This document shows, in pieces, positions 35,500 through 48,810 of a stretch of 64,000 bases of DNA. Source of the stretch: Impatiens glandulifera (lineage: Eukaryota > Streptophyta > Magnoliopsida > Ericales > Balsaminaceae); contig NC_061862.1 of assembly GCF_907164915.1 (NCBI RefSeq), positions 7,613,505 through 7,677,504 on the forward strand, given 5' to 3'. The notes beneath the pieces are model-generated. The model worked only from the letters and a program-made list of their open reading frames with translations. It ran no database searches and was not told the origin of the DNA. How positions within the stretch are numbered: position 1 is the stretch's first letter; each line of letters begins with the position of its first letter. A program made the translations under genes and the position numbers.

Positions 35500-35815
35500 A
35501 TTAGTATTTTTAAAGATATTTTTATACATAGTTCTAATATGGAAGAACAACCAAGGCATATTGAGGATGTTTTAAACGTTCTAAAAAACAGTCTATTGGT
35601 AAGCGATCAAATGCTTATTAGGATTAAAGAAGTAGGAATATATAGGTCATTTCTTAGGCATCAAAGTTTTCATGGGCAGGGTATTATCAAAGATTCGTAT
35701 GCAACTCAAAAAGGGTATATCTAAATGGACAGAAAATGCAGAGACGGCATTTAAAACTTTAAAAGAGGCTCTAACCACCACTCCAATTTTATTATTACCT
35801 GATTTTTCAGGTTGA
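35500..35815 (+). mobile_element. Ty3/Gypsy RT end fragment
   Basis: Opens KDIFIHSSNMEEQPRHIEDV and continues KEVGIYRSFLRHQSF, then frameshifts to LPDFS, the RT thumb and RNase H start. Confidence 0.8.
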
Positions 35816-38400
35816 TCTCAAAATAGAAACAAATGCCAACATTTAGTCAATCTGCATCAAGAAACAACAGTTGAAAATCAAATTGACATGTTAAATAAAA
35901 ATTCAAGAACATCAACATCTAACCGAATCCAAAATTTTGTCACAAGACCGTAGCACTACAACAAGATAATGTGAAATTCAACTTGAAGACATCAATGTAG
36001 TCACCATTTTTGACAAATCTAACATAAAAATTGAATCAAGAAACATACATGTCAACAAAATCAAGGAAGAACTCAAAGGAGCGTCATCATCGACTTCAGC
36101 ACGAAAAGAGAACGTAGATGGAGATGAAATATTTTGCCGATCAGATGTATATATAACAAACAAACAACTATAACAAAAGATAGAAGTTTAAATTAGTAGG
36201 ACTACAAACAACATGAAGTTTATTTTAAAGAATCCTATAATTGATCTAGACAAATTTGATAGAACTAATTCGATAGGGTTAGGAGGGCGAACTAATTTTT
36301 CAAAAATTTCACAATTCGATAGTGACAAGGTGATATATGCTATATATTTTTTACGGGCCGAGCTGGAACATGGGTTATTAATTATTTGATGGACCACATG
36401 GTTTCGACGTAGAGGGATGTATTCACGAATGAAGTTCTATTAATGTTTCAACCAATAACTCTATACTAAAAATTTTAGGGCAACTCAAAAAAAGGAAAGA
36501 TCTTATTTTGATTGATAGTGGGAGTACTCATTCGTTTATAGACGAAGGAAATGCACGCCAATTGGGTTGGGTTTTAACCTACGAAAATATAATCCGTTAG
36601 TATTTACCATTGCAGATGAAGGTTCTTTATATAGGATCGTGCAAAGGAAAATTAATTTACACTTGAGGTATGGACACTCAAATTACTGCAACATAGTTTA
36701 GGGTTGATTGAATGAGAAAGATTAAACAAGTAAGCTGGAAGTATCCAAAGCAATGAATGAAGACAAGGATCAATGATTTAAAAATAGGTTTATACGGGAT
36801 TAAGGATAAGAGAACTTTCAATTTGATGAGTGTGAGTCAGTGAGATAAAAACTATTAAGTAAGGATTGGGTTGTTTCGTAGGACAATTATACCACATAGA
36901 AATTAAGAAATCTTCATAAAATAGAACAAACCAATCATAAAAGGATAATTAGACTTGTCCATTCAAAAGTTAATTGAAAAGTACCTCACTGTTTTCATTT
37001 AACCAAACCAGCTGCCTGCCTGTCTCCAATTCAAAAAAACTTTTCAATTCAAAAAACTGATCATTCTAATAATCTCAAACGATTCCACCAAATCTGAGAC
37101 TATACCTTTATCCCTATTCAAAAAAGGCTTCAGTAGCAGAGATGAAGAGGGTTGGGTTTATAAGAAACAACACAAGTTTATTTGTTTATCCGATTATCCT
37201 TGTTAAGAATAAGGATGGAACATGGATATTTTGTGTAGAGTACATACAACAAAATGAAATCACAATCAAGGATAAGTACCTTATATCTGTAGTGGACGAG
37301 TTACTGGATGAGCTCTATGAACCAACGATTTTCATCAACCTCGACATATGTGCGGATTATCATCAAATAAGGGTTAGAGAAGAGGACATCCACAAGATTA
37401 TTTTCAGAACTCATTCTAGACTGTATGAATTTAAGAGTAATGACATTCAGATTATCAAATTCAACTGCAACATTCTAAGTATTAATAATTGAAATATTTT
37501 CGAGTATGGCCAAGGAAATGTATTATTAGTATATTTTTTTTATGATATTCTTATATACAGTTCTAATATGGAACTACATCTAAGGTATTTTGAGAAAATT
37601 ATGAAAATTCTTAAAAAACAGTATAATGGTAAGCGATTAAAATGCTTATTTGGATTAAAGAAGTAGGAATATCTAGGTCATTTCTTGGGCATCAAAGCAT
37701 TAAGAGGCTTTCTTGGGCAGGGTATTATCGAAGATTCGTATGCAACTTGGAACTATTAACAAACCATTACACGGTTTTACTCAAGAATGGTATGTTTAAA
37801 TGGACTGAAGATGTAGAGAAGACATTTAAAACTTGAAAAAGGCCCAAACCACCACTCCGGTATTAGTATTACCTGATTTTTCGATGATCTCAAAGTACAA
37901 ATAAATGTCAGCATTGACGCAGTATTGATGTAGAAAAGAATAGATGCCAAAATTGGCGCAGTATTGATGTAGAAAAGAATACCCATCGCGTATCTGAGCA
38001 AATCACTTGCTAAGACACATTATGATTCTCTACATATGAGAAGAAACTGTTAGCAATATTAATGGCATTATTTAAGTAATGAAATTACCTTTATGGTAAG
38101 CATTTTCATTATCATGATAAAAAGTTTGAAGTTTCTGATAGAGAAAAATATCACTACAGTCCGACAACAAACATGGTTATCAGAGTTATTTGGATTGAAC
38201 TATACCATAATGTACAATAGGGGAATGACAAACGTTGTGACCCGGGAAGGTACTTGAAGTCAGTAATGCATATGCACAAGAAACTGTAAGCAGTATTAAT
38301 GTCAGATTCTAAGTGAAGAAATTACCTTTATGGTAGGAATTTTCATTTTAATAACCAACTGTCATTATAAGAGTAGTGTAAATAGTAGGCAAATATGATG
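35816..38400 (+). mobile_element. Ty3/Gypsy relic with protease, RT and RNase H (best preserved)
   Basis: Order: Asn-rich block; gag-like FDRTNSIGLGGRTNFSKIS (36,250); protease LILIDSGSTHSFIDE (36,503) with the catalytic DSG intact; RT at 37,142-37,492 (ILVKNKDGTWIFCVEYIQQN, ADYHQIRVREEDIHK); catalytic-box remnant FFYDILIYSSNMELHLR (37,538-37,588), in which the first catalytic Asp is Tyr; RT end and RNase H at 37,642-38,260. A short duplication of the RNase H segment with GAVLM occurs at 37,900-37,990. Multiple stops. Continuous across the site where copy A is split by the 3.6-kb insertion. Confidence 0.85.
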
Positions 38401-38812
38401 TAATAATTTCTAATTTCTTCCTAATGGAATGAGGTTCAGCCCCCCTCCGTTCTTATTATCAATCTATCTCGTTTATATTTATTATCTTCTATCATAATTC
38501 TCCCTCCTTGCTAATTCTGGTTACTATTAAAGATTTTGTTTAGTTTGTGCCCTCTTTGTAGATCGGGACACAACAACAAACTTAGTAGAATATACAAGAA
38601 CAGTCGCATCAGTTTGGCCAAGTGAAGTAGAAGGATCGTACAAAGAGATGAAGAAATACAAAAGTTTATAATACTACTCGCATCTCAACCAAATAAATGT
38701 CTATTCTACAAGTAATAAGACAATATCATCAAATATAAAAACATGATCAAATAAGGGAAGTTGTGAGAATAAATTTTAACCATTCTTTATATATAAGATT
38801 ATATTGTTGCTC
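38401..38812. mobile_element. Gypsy 3' non-coding flank, copy B
   Basis: Counterpart of 14,481-14,830, ending at TTTTAACCATTCTT, after which the 0.82-kb tandem units begin through TATATATAAGATTATATTG. Confidence 0.55.
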
Positions 38813-41395
38813 GTATGAGAAATTAGGGTTTGTCTGAGACATTAATTATTATAAATGTAATGAGATGAGAAGAACTGACCGACCTGAGGATGATGTGGAA
38901 GGAACGGTCGTCAGGTGGTGGATTTCACTCTCCGATCACACTTCTCCTCTTAACTGGCGCAAAGCTCCGACCGATCGAGAAGAGAGACGCGGAGGATTCG
39001 GTGGTGGAGGAGTGTATTGATACTTTTAATTCTGAATGGTAACATAATAAAGAAAACAAAAAGTTGAACATAAAGACTGTTTTGATAAAGAAACCATTTT
39101 CTGTAGTGAGAATACAAAAGCAAGGCATAAATCTATCTGAAAATTGACTAGTAAATAAAGGGTATGAACCTGAATTGGGGTATGAACCTGAATTGGACTT
39201 TTTTTGTGTGTGTAATCTTCATACTGGGTGGCAGATGTATCTTCCTTCATTGTTGCCCTTTTGCTTGGCTGATAGTACATCAAACCCAGACTGCAACTAT
39301 GAACAATGCATTCATAGGTTCTCTTAGCGCATCAACAGGATATGAATATGAAAAAGATACATTTGTCATTTTGGTAAAAAATAAGAAACAAAACATTCTT
39401 AATTGAAGAAGAACATTATACTACAATTTGGTGATATTGATGCAGAAACTAATTCTTATACTAAATGAAAAATCTCGATCATATCCAAAAAATAATATCA
39501 GCTTGCCCAAAAAAAACCCTTAAACCAAATAATGTTTTGAGGTGCAATTGGGCGAATCTTCATCCATTTTCCGTCAAGAAAGAGTTTCATTGATCAACTA
39601 ATTAAAGAAACATGATTATTGATTGACTCAAATACATTGATTGATCAAACAGGGTAAGAAAGTTTGGGAAATTAGGGTATTTCTAAGCATTAATTATTAG
39701 AAATGAAATGAGATGAGAAGAACTGACCGACCTGAGGATGATGTGGAAGGAACGGTCGTCGGGTGGTGGATTTCACTCTTCGATCACACTTCTCCTCTTA
39801 ACTAGCGCAAAGCTCCGACCGACCGAGAAGAGAGACGCGGAGGATTCGGTGGTGGAGGAGTGTATTGATACTTTTAATTTTGAATGGTAACATAATAAAG
39901 AAAACAAAAAGTTGAACATAAAGACTAGTTTTGATAAAGAAACCACTTTCAGTAGTGAGAATACAAAAGCAAGGCATAAATCTATATGAAAATTGACTAG
40001 TAAGGGTATGAACTTGAATTGGACTTTTTTCGTGTAATCTTCATACTGGGTGGCAGATGTTTATTCCTCTTATTGTTGCGCTTTTGCTGGGCTGATAATA
40101 CATCAAACCCATACTGCAACTATGAATAGTGCACTCATAGGTTCCCTTAGCGCAACAGCATGATATGAAAATGAAAAAGATACATTTGTAATTTTGGTTA
40201 AAAATTAGAAACAAAACATTCTCAAATGAAGCAGAACATTATACTACAATTTGGGGATATTGATGTAGAAACTAATTCTTATACCAAATGAAAAATCTCG
40301 ATCATATCCAAAAAATAATATCAGCTTGCCCAAAAAAAAACCCTTAAACCAAATAATGTTTTGAGGTGCAATGGGGAGAACCTTCATCCATATTCCGTCA
40401 AGAAAGAGTTTCATTGATCAACTAATTAAAGAAACATGATTATTGATTGACTCTAATACATTGATTGATCAAACAGGGTAAAAAAGTTTGGAAAATTAGG
40501 GTTTGTCTGAGCCGTTAATTATTAGAAATGAAATGAGATGAGAAGAACTGACCTACCTGAGGATGATGTGGAAGGAACGGTCTTCGGGTGGTGGATTTCA
40601 CTCTCCGATCACACTTCTCCTCTTAACTGGCGCAAAGCTCCAACCGATCGAGAAGAGAGACGCGGAGGATTCGGTGGTGGAGGAGTGTATTTATACTTTT
40701 AATTCTGAATGGTAACATAATAAAGAAAACAAAAAGTTGAACATAAAGACTGTTTTGATAAAGAAACCATTTTCAGTAGTGAGAATACAAAAGCAAGGCA
40801 TAAATCTATCTGAAAATTGATTAGTAAATAAAGGGTATGAACCTGAATTGGACTTTTTTTGTGTAATTTCATACTGGGTGGCAATGTATATTCCTCCATT
40901 GTTGCCCTTTTGCTTGGCTGATAGTACATCAAACCCAGACTGCAACTATGAACAATGCACTCATAGGTTCTCTTAGCGCATCAACAGGATATGAATATGA
41001 AAAAGATACATTTGTCATTTTGGTAAAAAATCAGAAACAAAACATTCTCAATTGAAGCAGAACATTATACTACAATTTGGTGATATTGGTGCAGAAACTA
41101 ATTCTTATACCAAATGAAAAATCTCGATCATATCCAAAAAATAATATCAGCTTGCCCCAAAAAAAACCCTTAAACCAAATAATGTTTTGAGGTGCAATTG
41201 GGTGAACCTTCATCCATTTTCCGTCAAGAAAGAGTTTCATTGATCAACTAATTAAAGAAACATGATTATTGATTGACTCGAATACATTGAATGATCAAAC
41301 AATGTAAGAAAGTTTGGAAAATTAGGGTTTGTCTGAGCCATTAATTATTAGAAATGATATGAGATGAGAAGAACTGACCGACCTGAGGATGAATA
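38813..41395. repeat. 0.82-0.85-kb tandem promoter/leader units, copy B
   Basis: Landmark GTTTGTCTGAG(A/C)C lies at 38,827, 39,678 (variant), 40,501 and 41,327, giving periods 851, 823 and 826. The third unit keeps TATAAATA on the minus strand near 40,688. The array is cut at 41,395 by an LTR fragment. Its position relative to the Gypsy relic differs from copy A, so the array moved or was copied separately. Confidence 0.85.
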
Positions 41396-42534
41396 AAGGT
41401 AGGTTTGTTTCAGGTTGAAGCAACACACACACGGGATGAATAAATGTAGGTTTAGATAAAGTCGGTTTGGAGTTTAGTAGGTCGGTTAAACTAATGTAGA
41501 TCGATTAGGGCGAGCGGTACAGGTCGGTTAGTGTGAGTTTGGTTAGAATGTAGAGCCGACAGAAAGTAAAGAACATGACAGAATTTTATGGATGTTCGGA
41601 GATAAAACTCCTACGTCACCCCTTCTTCTCGAAACTGCGAGAAGGAGATTCACTAAGGAATACACAAACATAATATCTGATCGAGACTTATTTGCTGCTC
41701 GATAAACACTTGTACAATTCTCACCGAAATTGTAATATCACTTCAAATACACACTTTTAAACCTTGAATCTTGTAGAGAGATAAACTTGTAATAACTCTT
41801 AGAACTTGTAGTTGGTGGAACTGTTAAATGCTGGAACTAGTAACTGCATTTACTCCTCTTCAGCTCCTTCTTTTATCGGTGAAATGTGCCAACGGTCACA
41901 TTTCTTCTTCTTGAATATTATTGGTTGAGCAGAGGTTCAGTGTTTCAGACCTGGCGGTTTAGGCTTCCAATGCGTAGGTCAAACCGGCTAGGTTTGTCTT
42001 TTACTTAATGTAGCAACTGTCGGTTGGACAGTTGCCTGCACCTAGAAGGTTGCGCCTCTGACTTATCCCATAATAGAAAGATCTCTTCAGGCGGTCTTCT
42101 GCAGCCTGCAGAGTATCCTCAGACTTGTATGGATATGACAATGTTATAGTCTGTTCCTTTGGTATCATCTTCTGCAGATACTCAAAGTATCTGTTTGCAC
42201 CGATTTGTAGATTGTACTTAGTCTGATAATCTTGGTTTCTTTCTCTAAGTAGCTTCTTCATCGATTTTCCAGTTTGATGCATTTCGGTTTAGGATGTCTA
42301 CCAGTTGTTTAGGTTGACCGGATGACTTCAGGTTTTTCATAACTTCAGGTTAACCGGATGACTTCCGGTTTTGGATACACCTTTTGCCTTGTCTTCTAAC
42401 CGGTCTTGTTTTCCTGATCGGTTGGATTACTTGACCGGTTGGATTCTTTGACCGATCCTGATTCTTTAACCGTTCCTGCACAGGAAGTTTGTTTTTGTTA
42501 AGTTCTATTCTAACCGGTCTAATTTTATCTAACA
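41396..42534 (-). mobile_element. 5'-truncated LTR of the large-Copia family
   Basis: Begins in GTAGGTTTGTTTCAGGTTGA, part-way into the LTR, and ends with CCGGTCTAATTTTATCTAAC plus A, identical to the large element's LTR end. It includes GATGTTCGGAGATAAAACTC and CTGTCGGTTGGACAGTTG. No target duplication could be matched because one end is missing. Confidence 0.85.
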
Positions 42535-43831
42535 GTCCTTAATCACTTAGAATATTTAATAAAATAGTTACTCACATTTATAAACTTAAGTAACAATTAA
42601 ATTTAAATAATGATTTATCCCATCTCAAAATACTTAATGCAACATTAATATCAAGTCTTTGGACAGTAATATTAATTGCTAATAGTATTTTGGTGTAATG
42701 ATCAAACATTAATAATAAAAAATGTCAAATAATCAATCTATCTTTGGATGGATTAATTATTCACATAAATAAGACTTTATAATTATTACATATTTACCAT
42801 CACAAATATTAATGCAATTGTGTCAATTAATTATCAGCCTTTGGGCCAAATAATATAATCACATGAATTACACAATACTACCTTTCAAAATTTTCTTGAA
42901 TTAACTTCAACAAACATTGTCACTTTGGTGATTATTTGTATCAATAAATACAATCCAAATAATGAACAATAATATCATTAATTTGAATTTTAAATGTTAT
43001 ATTATTGTATAATCCAAATCAATAATATATAATTTTCCAAAAATATGTAGTTTAAAAAATAAAATTATACCGTAGGCCAAATCTTACTTGATTTTAAAAT
43101 TTGTAATGTATCATATTAATCCAATTAAATAATAAATCTTTAAGATTTATATGATCAAATTTCAAATATTTTTATGGCGAAATCCAATTATATATTGATT
43201 TATATATATATATATAACCTTAAACATTATTCCTTAATTCTCTTTTGATTTATAATATATAATATATATTATATATTATTTAATCCTTTAACAACAAATA
43301 TCAACCGTCAATTTAAAACGGTCAATTTAAAAACAGGGAATTTCTCCCGAGAAAATCTAAACCCTAGAAAATCTAAACGATAATTTAACTATCCATAAAT
43401 TTAATAAATATTATTAAATAATATCATAAATATATATATATATATATATTTATTTATTTTTACTCAATTATTCGATATTATCAAAAATCAATATATCCAT
43501 ATATTTCGAAATAGACATATATTCCACAGAAAATTCAAATATTCATTTTTTTTAAAGAATTTTATCATCTTAAAATTCAAATATCTCTTGATCTATTAAT
43601 CTATGTATATATATATACCCGATAAAAAATTTCAAATATATATATATATATATATTCTCATCATAATTTATTGAAATTATCAAAATCATTATATATTCCT
43701 TAATATTATGTTTCAAATTCTCAAAACATATATAATCCGAAAATATGAAATTATATATAACCTAATATTATGTTTGAAATTATCAAAACCAATATATATA
43801 ATCCAAAAACATGAAATTATCTATAAATTCA

Positions 43832-43867
<36 letters not shown>

Positions 43868-44220
43868 TCCTAAGAATCTAAATATCCCTAAACCGAGGAG
43901 GAATCATATGAGATAATTCAAATATCTCTTCGCATCTATCTTCATGATAACTTCATATAATCTTAATTAATATATAACCGTTACTCTTTAAAGAAATTTA
44001 AAAAAAAAAATTCTAAATATCCATAGATCTAGGAACTTAACGAAACCAGATAATCTAAATATTTATAAATCGATAAATCTGTATATCTTTATACCAAATT
44101 AATATATATATATATATATTCCTAATAACATGCTTTTGTTTTTATTATGAATTGCATGCATATATATCTAAACCGATATAATTTTCTCACATAATTAAAT
44201 TAGGATGGCTCTATACCAAT
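42535..44220 (-). mobile_element. AT-rich, non-coding interior of an older Copia-type element
   Basis: About 1.7 kb of very AT-rich DNA with several (AT)n tracts (near 43,200, 43,431, 43,635, 43,837, 44,103) and no ORF. It is placed with the old LTR because the primer-binding site at 44,206-44,218 abuts that LTR. The element is either non-autonomous or decayed. Confidence 0.45.
44206..44218 (-). promoter_or_regulatory. Primer-binding site of the older element
   Basis: Minus-strand TGGTATAGAGCCA, next to the LTR boundary at 44,221, resembles the plant initiator-Met primer site TGGTATCAGAGCC with one base lost. Confidence 0.6.
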
Positions 44221-44554
44221 TGTTAGAATTATCCTAATGAGATCCTAATTTAATGTGTGAGAAATTAAAATATGAATGAGGTGGAAGCGTACCTTAATTT
44301 GATGAATCATCTCTTTCCTTGTAATAGAAAAAGTCTTTAATTTTCTATTTATTTAGACTTTCTTTATGTGGAATGGTTCTTCCATTTGATAAGTAAGTGA
44401 ATAGGTTTCTCTGTTGATAGGGACACAAAGGAGAATTGACGTTACTTCAAATGTAGACCATTACCGTTACATATAACCAACAATAAGTTAGTTATTATGG
44501 TTTGACAATTTCTAATTTAGCCCCTTCATAAAATTAGAAATGTCACTTAGGTAT
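44221..44554 (-). mobile_element. Older Copia-type LTR, part 1 (interrupted)
   Basis: Starts TGTTAGAATTATCC. It continues after the large element at 58,416 and ends AATTCCAACA at 58,541; the joined LTR is about 460 bp with near-perfect terminal inverted ends. The large Copia inserted within it at GGTAT. Confidence 0.7.
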
Positions 44555-45820
44555 TGTTAGGATCTAGGTCGCGGCTTGAGGACCGGGGTCTAGGCCGGTT
44601 AGCGCGTTTCACTCAAAGGGTGGTGATTAATCCTGTTAGAGATTAACACCGGGGTTTCAATACTACACAAACTGTTACAAACCCTTGAACCAGGTTCAAG
44701 CGCAGAAGAGGTTTGTTTCAGGTTGAAGCAGCACACTTACAGGATAGGCTGAACCGGTTTTGAATAGGACAGATTTGGAAATTGATGGGTCGGTTTTTGT
44801 AACTTGGTGATTCGGTTTAGATAGTGTAGAGTCGGTCAAAATGGTGTAGGTCGGTTAGTACAGCTCGGTTATAAAGTAAATCAGACGGAAAGTAAATAAC
44901 AAGACAAGTTTTTATGGATGTTCGGAGATAAAACTCCTACGTCACCCCTTCCTCTCGAAACCGCGAGAATGATATTCACTAAGGAATACAAATACAATCC
45001 GATCGAGACTTATTTCCTGCTCGATAACACCCGTACAATTTACAACGAAATTGTAAATACACACTTCAACTTTAGCGCTTAGGCTTTTTCTAGAGAGAGA
45101 ACACAATCTTATCACTTGTAACTTAATTGTTTACTGTGTGTCCCGCATTTACTCCTCTTCAGCTGCTCCTTTTATAGGTGAAATATGCCAACGGTCATAT
45201 TTCACTTCCTTGAATTTGATTGGTTGAGTAGAGGTTCAGTGTTTCAGACCTGGCGGTCAACTGTTCAGACCTGGCGGTCAACCTTTCAGACTTGACAGTC
45301 TGTTCTTCTAGTGTGTAGGACAAACCAGCTAGGTTTGTCTTTTACTCAATGTCGTAACTGTCGGTTGGACAGTTGTCTGTACTTGGAAGATTGCCTCTGA
45401 TTTATCCTGAAGTGGAAAGATCTTGTGGGACGGTTTTCTGCAGCCTGCAGACTGTCCTCAGACTTGTATGAATATGGAAATTTTCAGTCTGTTCCTTTGG
45501 TATCATTCTCAACAGGTACCCGAAGTATCTTCTTATGCTGGTCGGTTATTTATCTTTTCACCGGATGGCTTCTAGTGTGATCGGTTTAACCGGACGGCTT
45601 CCGGTTATTCCTTTGCCTTCTAACTGACCGGCTGTCTGGTGTTTAATCTGGAGACCGATCTTGCCTTCTTTGTGCGGTCATGTTTATGGTCAGTTTAGGT
45701 GTTTGACCGGTTGAGCTTCTCAACCGATTCATTGGTTTGACCGGTCCGGTTTTTTGTTTGTTCCTGCATAGAAGGTTTATTTGTGTTAAGTTCTATTAAC
45801 CGGTCTAATTTTATCTAACA
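44555..45820 (-). mobile_element. 3' LTR of the large Copia element (1,266 bp)
   Basis: TGTTAGG...TCTAACA, flanked outside by GGTAT (44,550-44,554). It has two copies of a 21-bp unit containing TCAGACCTGGCGGTCAACT near 45,235-45,285. Minus-strand TATA (CCTTTTATA complement, 45,168-45,176) and a CCAAT motif are present. It differs from the 5' LTR by roughly two dozen substitutions plus one 21-bp unit. Confidence 0.95.
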
Positions 45821-45834
45821 ATTTCTCCCTTTTT
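45821..45834 (-). promoter_or_regulatory. Polypurine tract, adjacent to the 3' LTR
   Basis: Minus-strand AAAAAGGGAGAAAT directly abuts the LTR, as expected for the plus-strand primer. The same tract with its neighbouring sequence is repeated about 171 bp upstream at 45,992-46,005. Confidence 0.85.
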
Positions 45835-45991
45835 GATTATTTTATTTAAAATTATCAAAATCATGTAAGATTGCAAACGTAGGCCGGTTCTTTTTTTGAC
45901 CGGATTTTGGAACTGACCTGGGAGAATTTTTCGAAAAATTTGGAAAAATTTTGAGAAAAATTTTGGAAAATTCTAATCTTGTATCTTATCA

Positions 45992-46060
45992 ATTTCTCCC
46001 TTTTTGATTATTTTATTTAAAATTATCAAAACCATGTAAGATTGCAAGTGTAGGCCGGTT
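45992..46060 (-). repeat. Second copy of the polypurine-tract region
   Basis: ATTTCTCCCTTTTTGATTAT and the following AAAATTATCAAAACCATGTA repeat 45,821-45,890 with few changes. A similar doubling occurs in the solo LTR at 31.6 kb. Confidence 0.8.
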
Positions 46061-46155
46061 TCAAAATTAACTTTATATATATAAAAGTAACCGAAAAAGG
46101 GAAAATATTATATATGTAGAAACCGAAATACACATAGATTAAGAAAAGAGAGCCC

Positions 46156-48810
46156 CTATTCTGATTCGGATGGCAGGAAGTCTTTCAACATGTCATCGGT
46201 TGGTTGTTCCTCATCCGGTTGAGCCGGTCTTGAAGATGAACCTCCAGCTTGCGGTTGACCGACTGTGCTGACTGGAACCGCATAGGAAACTCGCTGTCTT
46301 GTAGATCGCGGCTCAAGATTCTCTTCAATTTCATCCTCGGTTTGGGAAGCCGGGTGTAGTGGAGTTTCTATATTTGTCTCGGTGATCCTTTCCAGCATCC
46401 CGGTTACCTGAACCTTCCTTGAAGGTGTTTTCTTTTTCCGTGTTTCCGGAACCGAAGAGGAAGAAGCCGCCTTGGTCTTCTTGTGAGCCTTTGCAAAATC
46501 GGCGAGCCTTCGTTTTTCAGTATTTAACCGTTCTGCATCCTCGGCCGCTTGAGCTGCTATGCTCTTTGCAAGTGCCGGATCTCTGGCCATTGATATCCGT
46601 AATCGTTCGTTGAAGTTCGCATCAGATGACCGCGGTGCTTCCTTCTCTGTCCGGTTCTGGTCATCCAAGGCATCCTAAAGTTATTTAGCCGCTTGAGTAT
46701 TTGCCTCTTCAACCGCTTTATCAGCATTAATCTTGGCATTTATCAACTCAGTCACCTGTTCGGTGACCGCCTTAAGATCGGCTTCAAGCCTGTCGTTGCG
46801 CTCTTCAAGACTTGCATTCTTCTTTTCAAGATCTATGACCCTGTCAAGTGTTGAACCGACTTCGGTGCTTGACCACCCTAGGTCCTCATCGACCTTTGTG
46901 AGCTGTTGTTCGGTTTTCTCTTGAAACCGATCCATGTCATCCACCATCTTGGAGGTCTTATCTTCCAAGTCTTCGGTTCGCTTAAGATGTTCGTTGTGCA
47001 GAATAGTATCGTCCCGGTAGTCGGCTTCGATTTCTGTGATCCGGGCATCCGCCTTCACAAGATCATCCCTCGTTTTTTCGGCTAACAAGATTGTTTGACG
47101 CGCGGCTTTCTTGATTTTCCTCTTCCACGGTCGAACCTTTGAGTTGGCAAACTCTTGAATAAGAGTCTTTACTCTTTCTTCTGTGACAGCCGGTTCTGAA
47201 TCCCCAGGTTGATCGGTTTCAAGTGGCCCGGTGAAAGGAGTCTCTGTCCTTTCGTCGGTTTCGTTGATGACCGGATCCGCTAGAGGAGGCATTTCACCTC
47301 GATTTTGACCGTCATCGATCTTAGGATTCTGACCGTCATCGGTCTCAGGACGCGGAGAGTGTGCTGTACCTCGCTGTATGCGCACTGCTTCAATCTGCTC
47401 TATCTCGTCAATGAATTCTCCTTTCTTGACCTCGAGCATATCCAACACCAGGAGTTGTAACTTAGCCTTCGGTGTTCCCACAACATACCTTTCTGTAAGC
47501 TTTCGTATATGTGCGGTTAGCTTTTGTAACCGAGCACGCGGTTCTACTATTGCGTGTCGGTCTATGGCTTGGTTGGGATCCTCGGCGTTTGTGAGTCTTA
47601 TAACGTCTTCTTCTATCTCCTTCAGCCTTCTGAAACTTTGTTCATCGGTTAGGCCCGGTAGCATGTGCTTGAAGAATTTGTCGCATCGGTACCCGAACCA
47701 TTCCCGATATACTGCGGAATCCGCTTGAGCTCGCATATCGATTTCCTCCAAGATTTTGCGTACAATGTTCGCGACTATCTTTTGGTCGTTGTCAACGGGA
47801 ACCTCTTCCTCCACACAGCCGTATGCACCGGCATCGGTGTTTTTAAGGCTAGCGGCCGCACCGGCATTGTCAAGACTTGCGGCTGATTGTTCCTCTTCAA
47901 TTGGTCCTTCTTCTTTATCGGAAGGATTTTCATCGGATTTCTGCGATGCGGTTCGGTCAGACGTGGAAGCCAAATCTTCCTCATCTTGCATTTCTGTACG
48001 CGGTTCCGTGAATACTATCGGTTCCTTATCCTTGCTTCCGGACTTGTCTTTTACCAGAGCCGGTGTCTTGGCGGTAGATTTCTTCCTTCGGCCACCTGTA
48101 GAACCGGGGGCCGGCTGCTTCTTCTCCAGGAATTGTCGGGATCTTATTATCTTGCTCGATGAGAGAAGAACACCAGGACCGGTGTTGATGTTGTGGTGGA
48201 GCATGATCTTCCCAAGAAGGATGGCGTATCCCCATGACTGGGCGGAATCCGGTTTCACCATGTCTTTCAGGTTGTTAAAAATCTCCTTCGCCCAGTTGAC
48301 GTTTATACCGTCCAGTAAGCCGATAAGCATCTCGATTTTGGCCTTGGTGAGGTTGTCGAAATTTCCACCTCTCGCTTGAACCGACTTAGTGAAGATGTCA
48401 CAGAGCGGTATATATTCCGGCCGCAATGATGACTTCTTACCGGATACTTTTACAGGGGCCCCGGTTGCCGAGAGAATTTGGCAAGCCGCCTCGAAAGTTG
48501 TTGGGTCTAGTTCCATCGAAGCATTGCGGCCATCTGTTGGAAGACGTAGGATTTCCGCAACCGACTCTTCGGTTATATCGAATTGCTTGCCGCCAACAAT
48601 TGCGGTTATTTTGTCGCCAGAGAGTGATGCGGTTTTGAAGAATTCTTCAACCGCTTCCCTATAGAGAACAAAAGGACCGCCTAGAAAATACTCGAGTCCG
48701 GCTTCGGAAATCCGGGTAAGAACCTCCTTTGCCGGAACCGAACCGTTCTGTCTGATTTCCTCAAAGTCCACCTGAATGATGTGTTTGAACAATGCCGAGT
48801 CACGACCCAT
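46156..48810 (-). CDS. Accessory ORF X3 of the Copia element (about 885 codons, two adjacent stops)
   Basis: The first 709 codons (48,810-46,684) are open; TAA (46,681) and TAG (46,675) interrupt, and the same frame continues to 46,156. The N-terminal ~235 residues hold the shared accessory domain (FKHIIQVDFEEI, IVGGKQFDITEESVAEILRL, INVNWAKEIFNNLKDMV). I recall similar proteins annotated only as plant transposon-associated domains of unknown function. A Lys/Ser-rich basic linker, an acidic stretch, an all-helical region (about 345-500, FGYRCDKFFKHMLPGL), a doubled DDGQN motif and a long charged coiled coil (about 560-709 and beyond) follow; the tail is Lys/Arg-rich then acidic. It could be a structural or nucleic-acid-binding accessory protein; function unknown. 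Confidence 0.75.

Noticed and set aside
40691..41040. Minus-strand ALREPM-containing stretch as part of an oligosaccharyltransferase (ribophorin I) gene
   Set aside because: Only a short motif fits, order and downstream sequence do not, and units are broken by stops; too weak to name.
42001..42282. 93-aa minus-strand ORF in the truncated LTR
   Set aside because: It lies wholly within LTR sequence and is not conserved in the intact LTRs of the large element.
47378..48664. Plus-strand ORFs of up to 207 aa opposite X3
   Set aside because: Their codons mirror the open minus-strand X3 frame, which has coiled-coil composition and paralogues; the plus frames are shadows.
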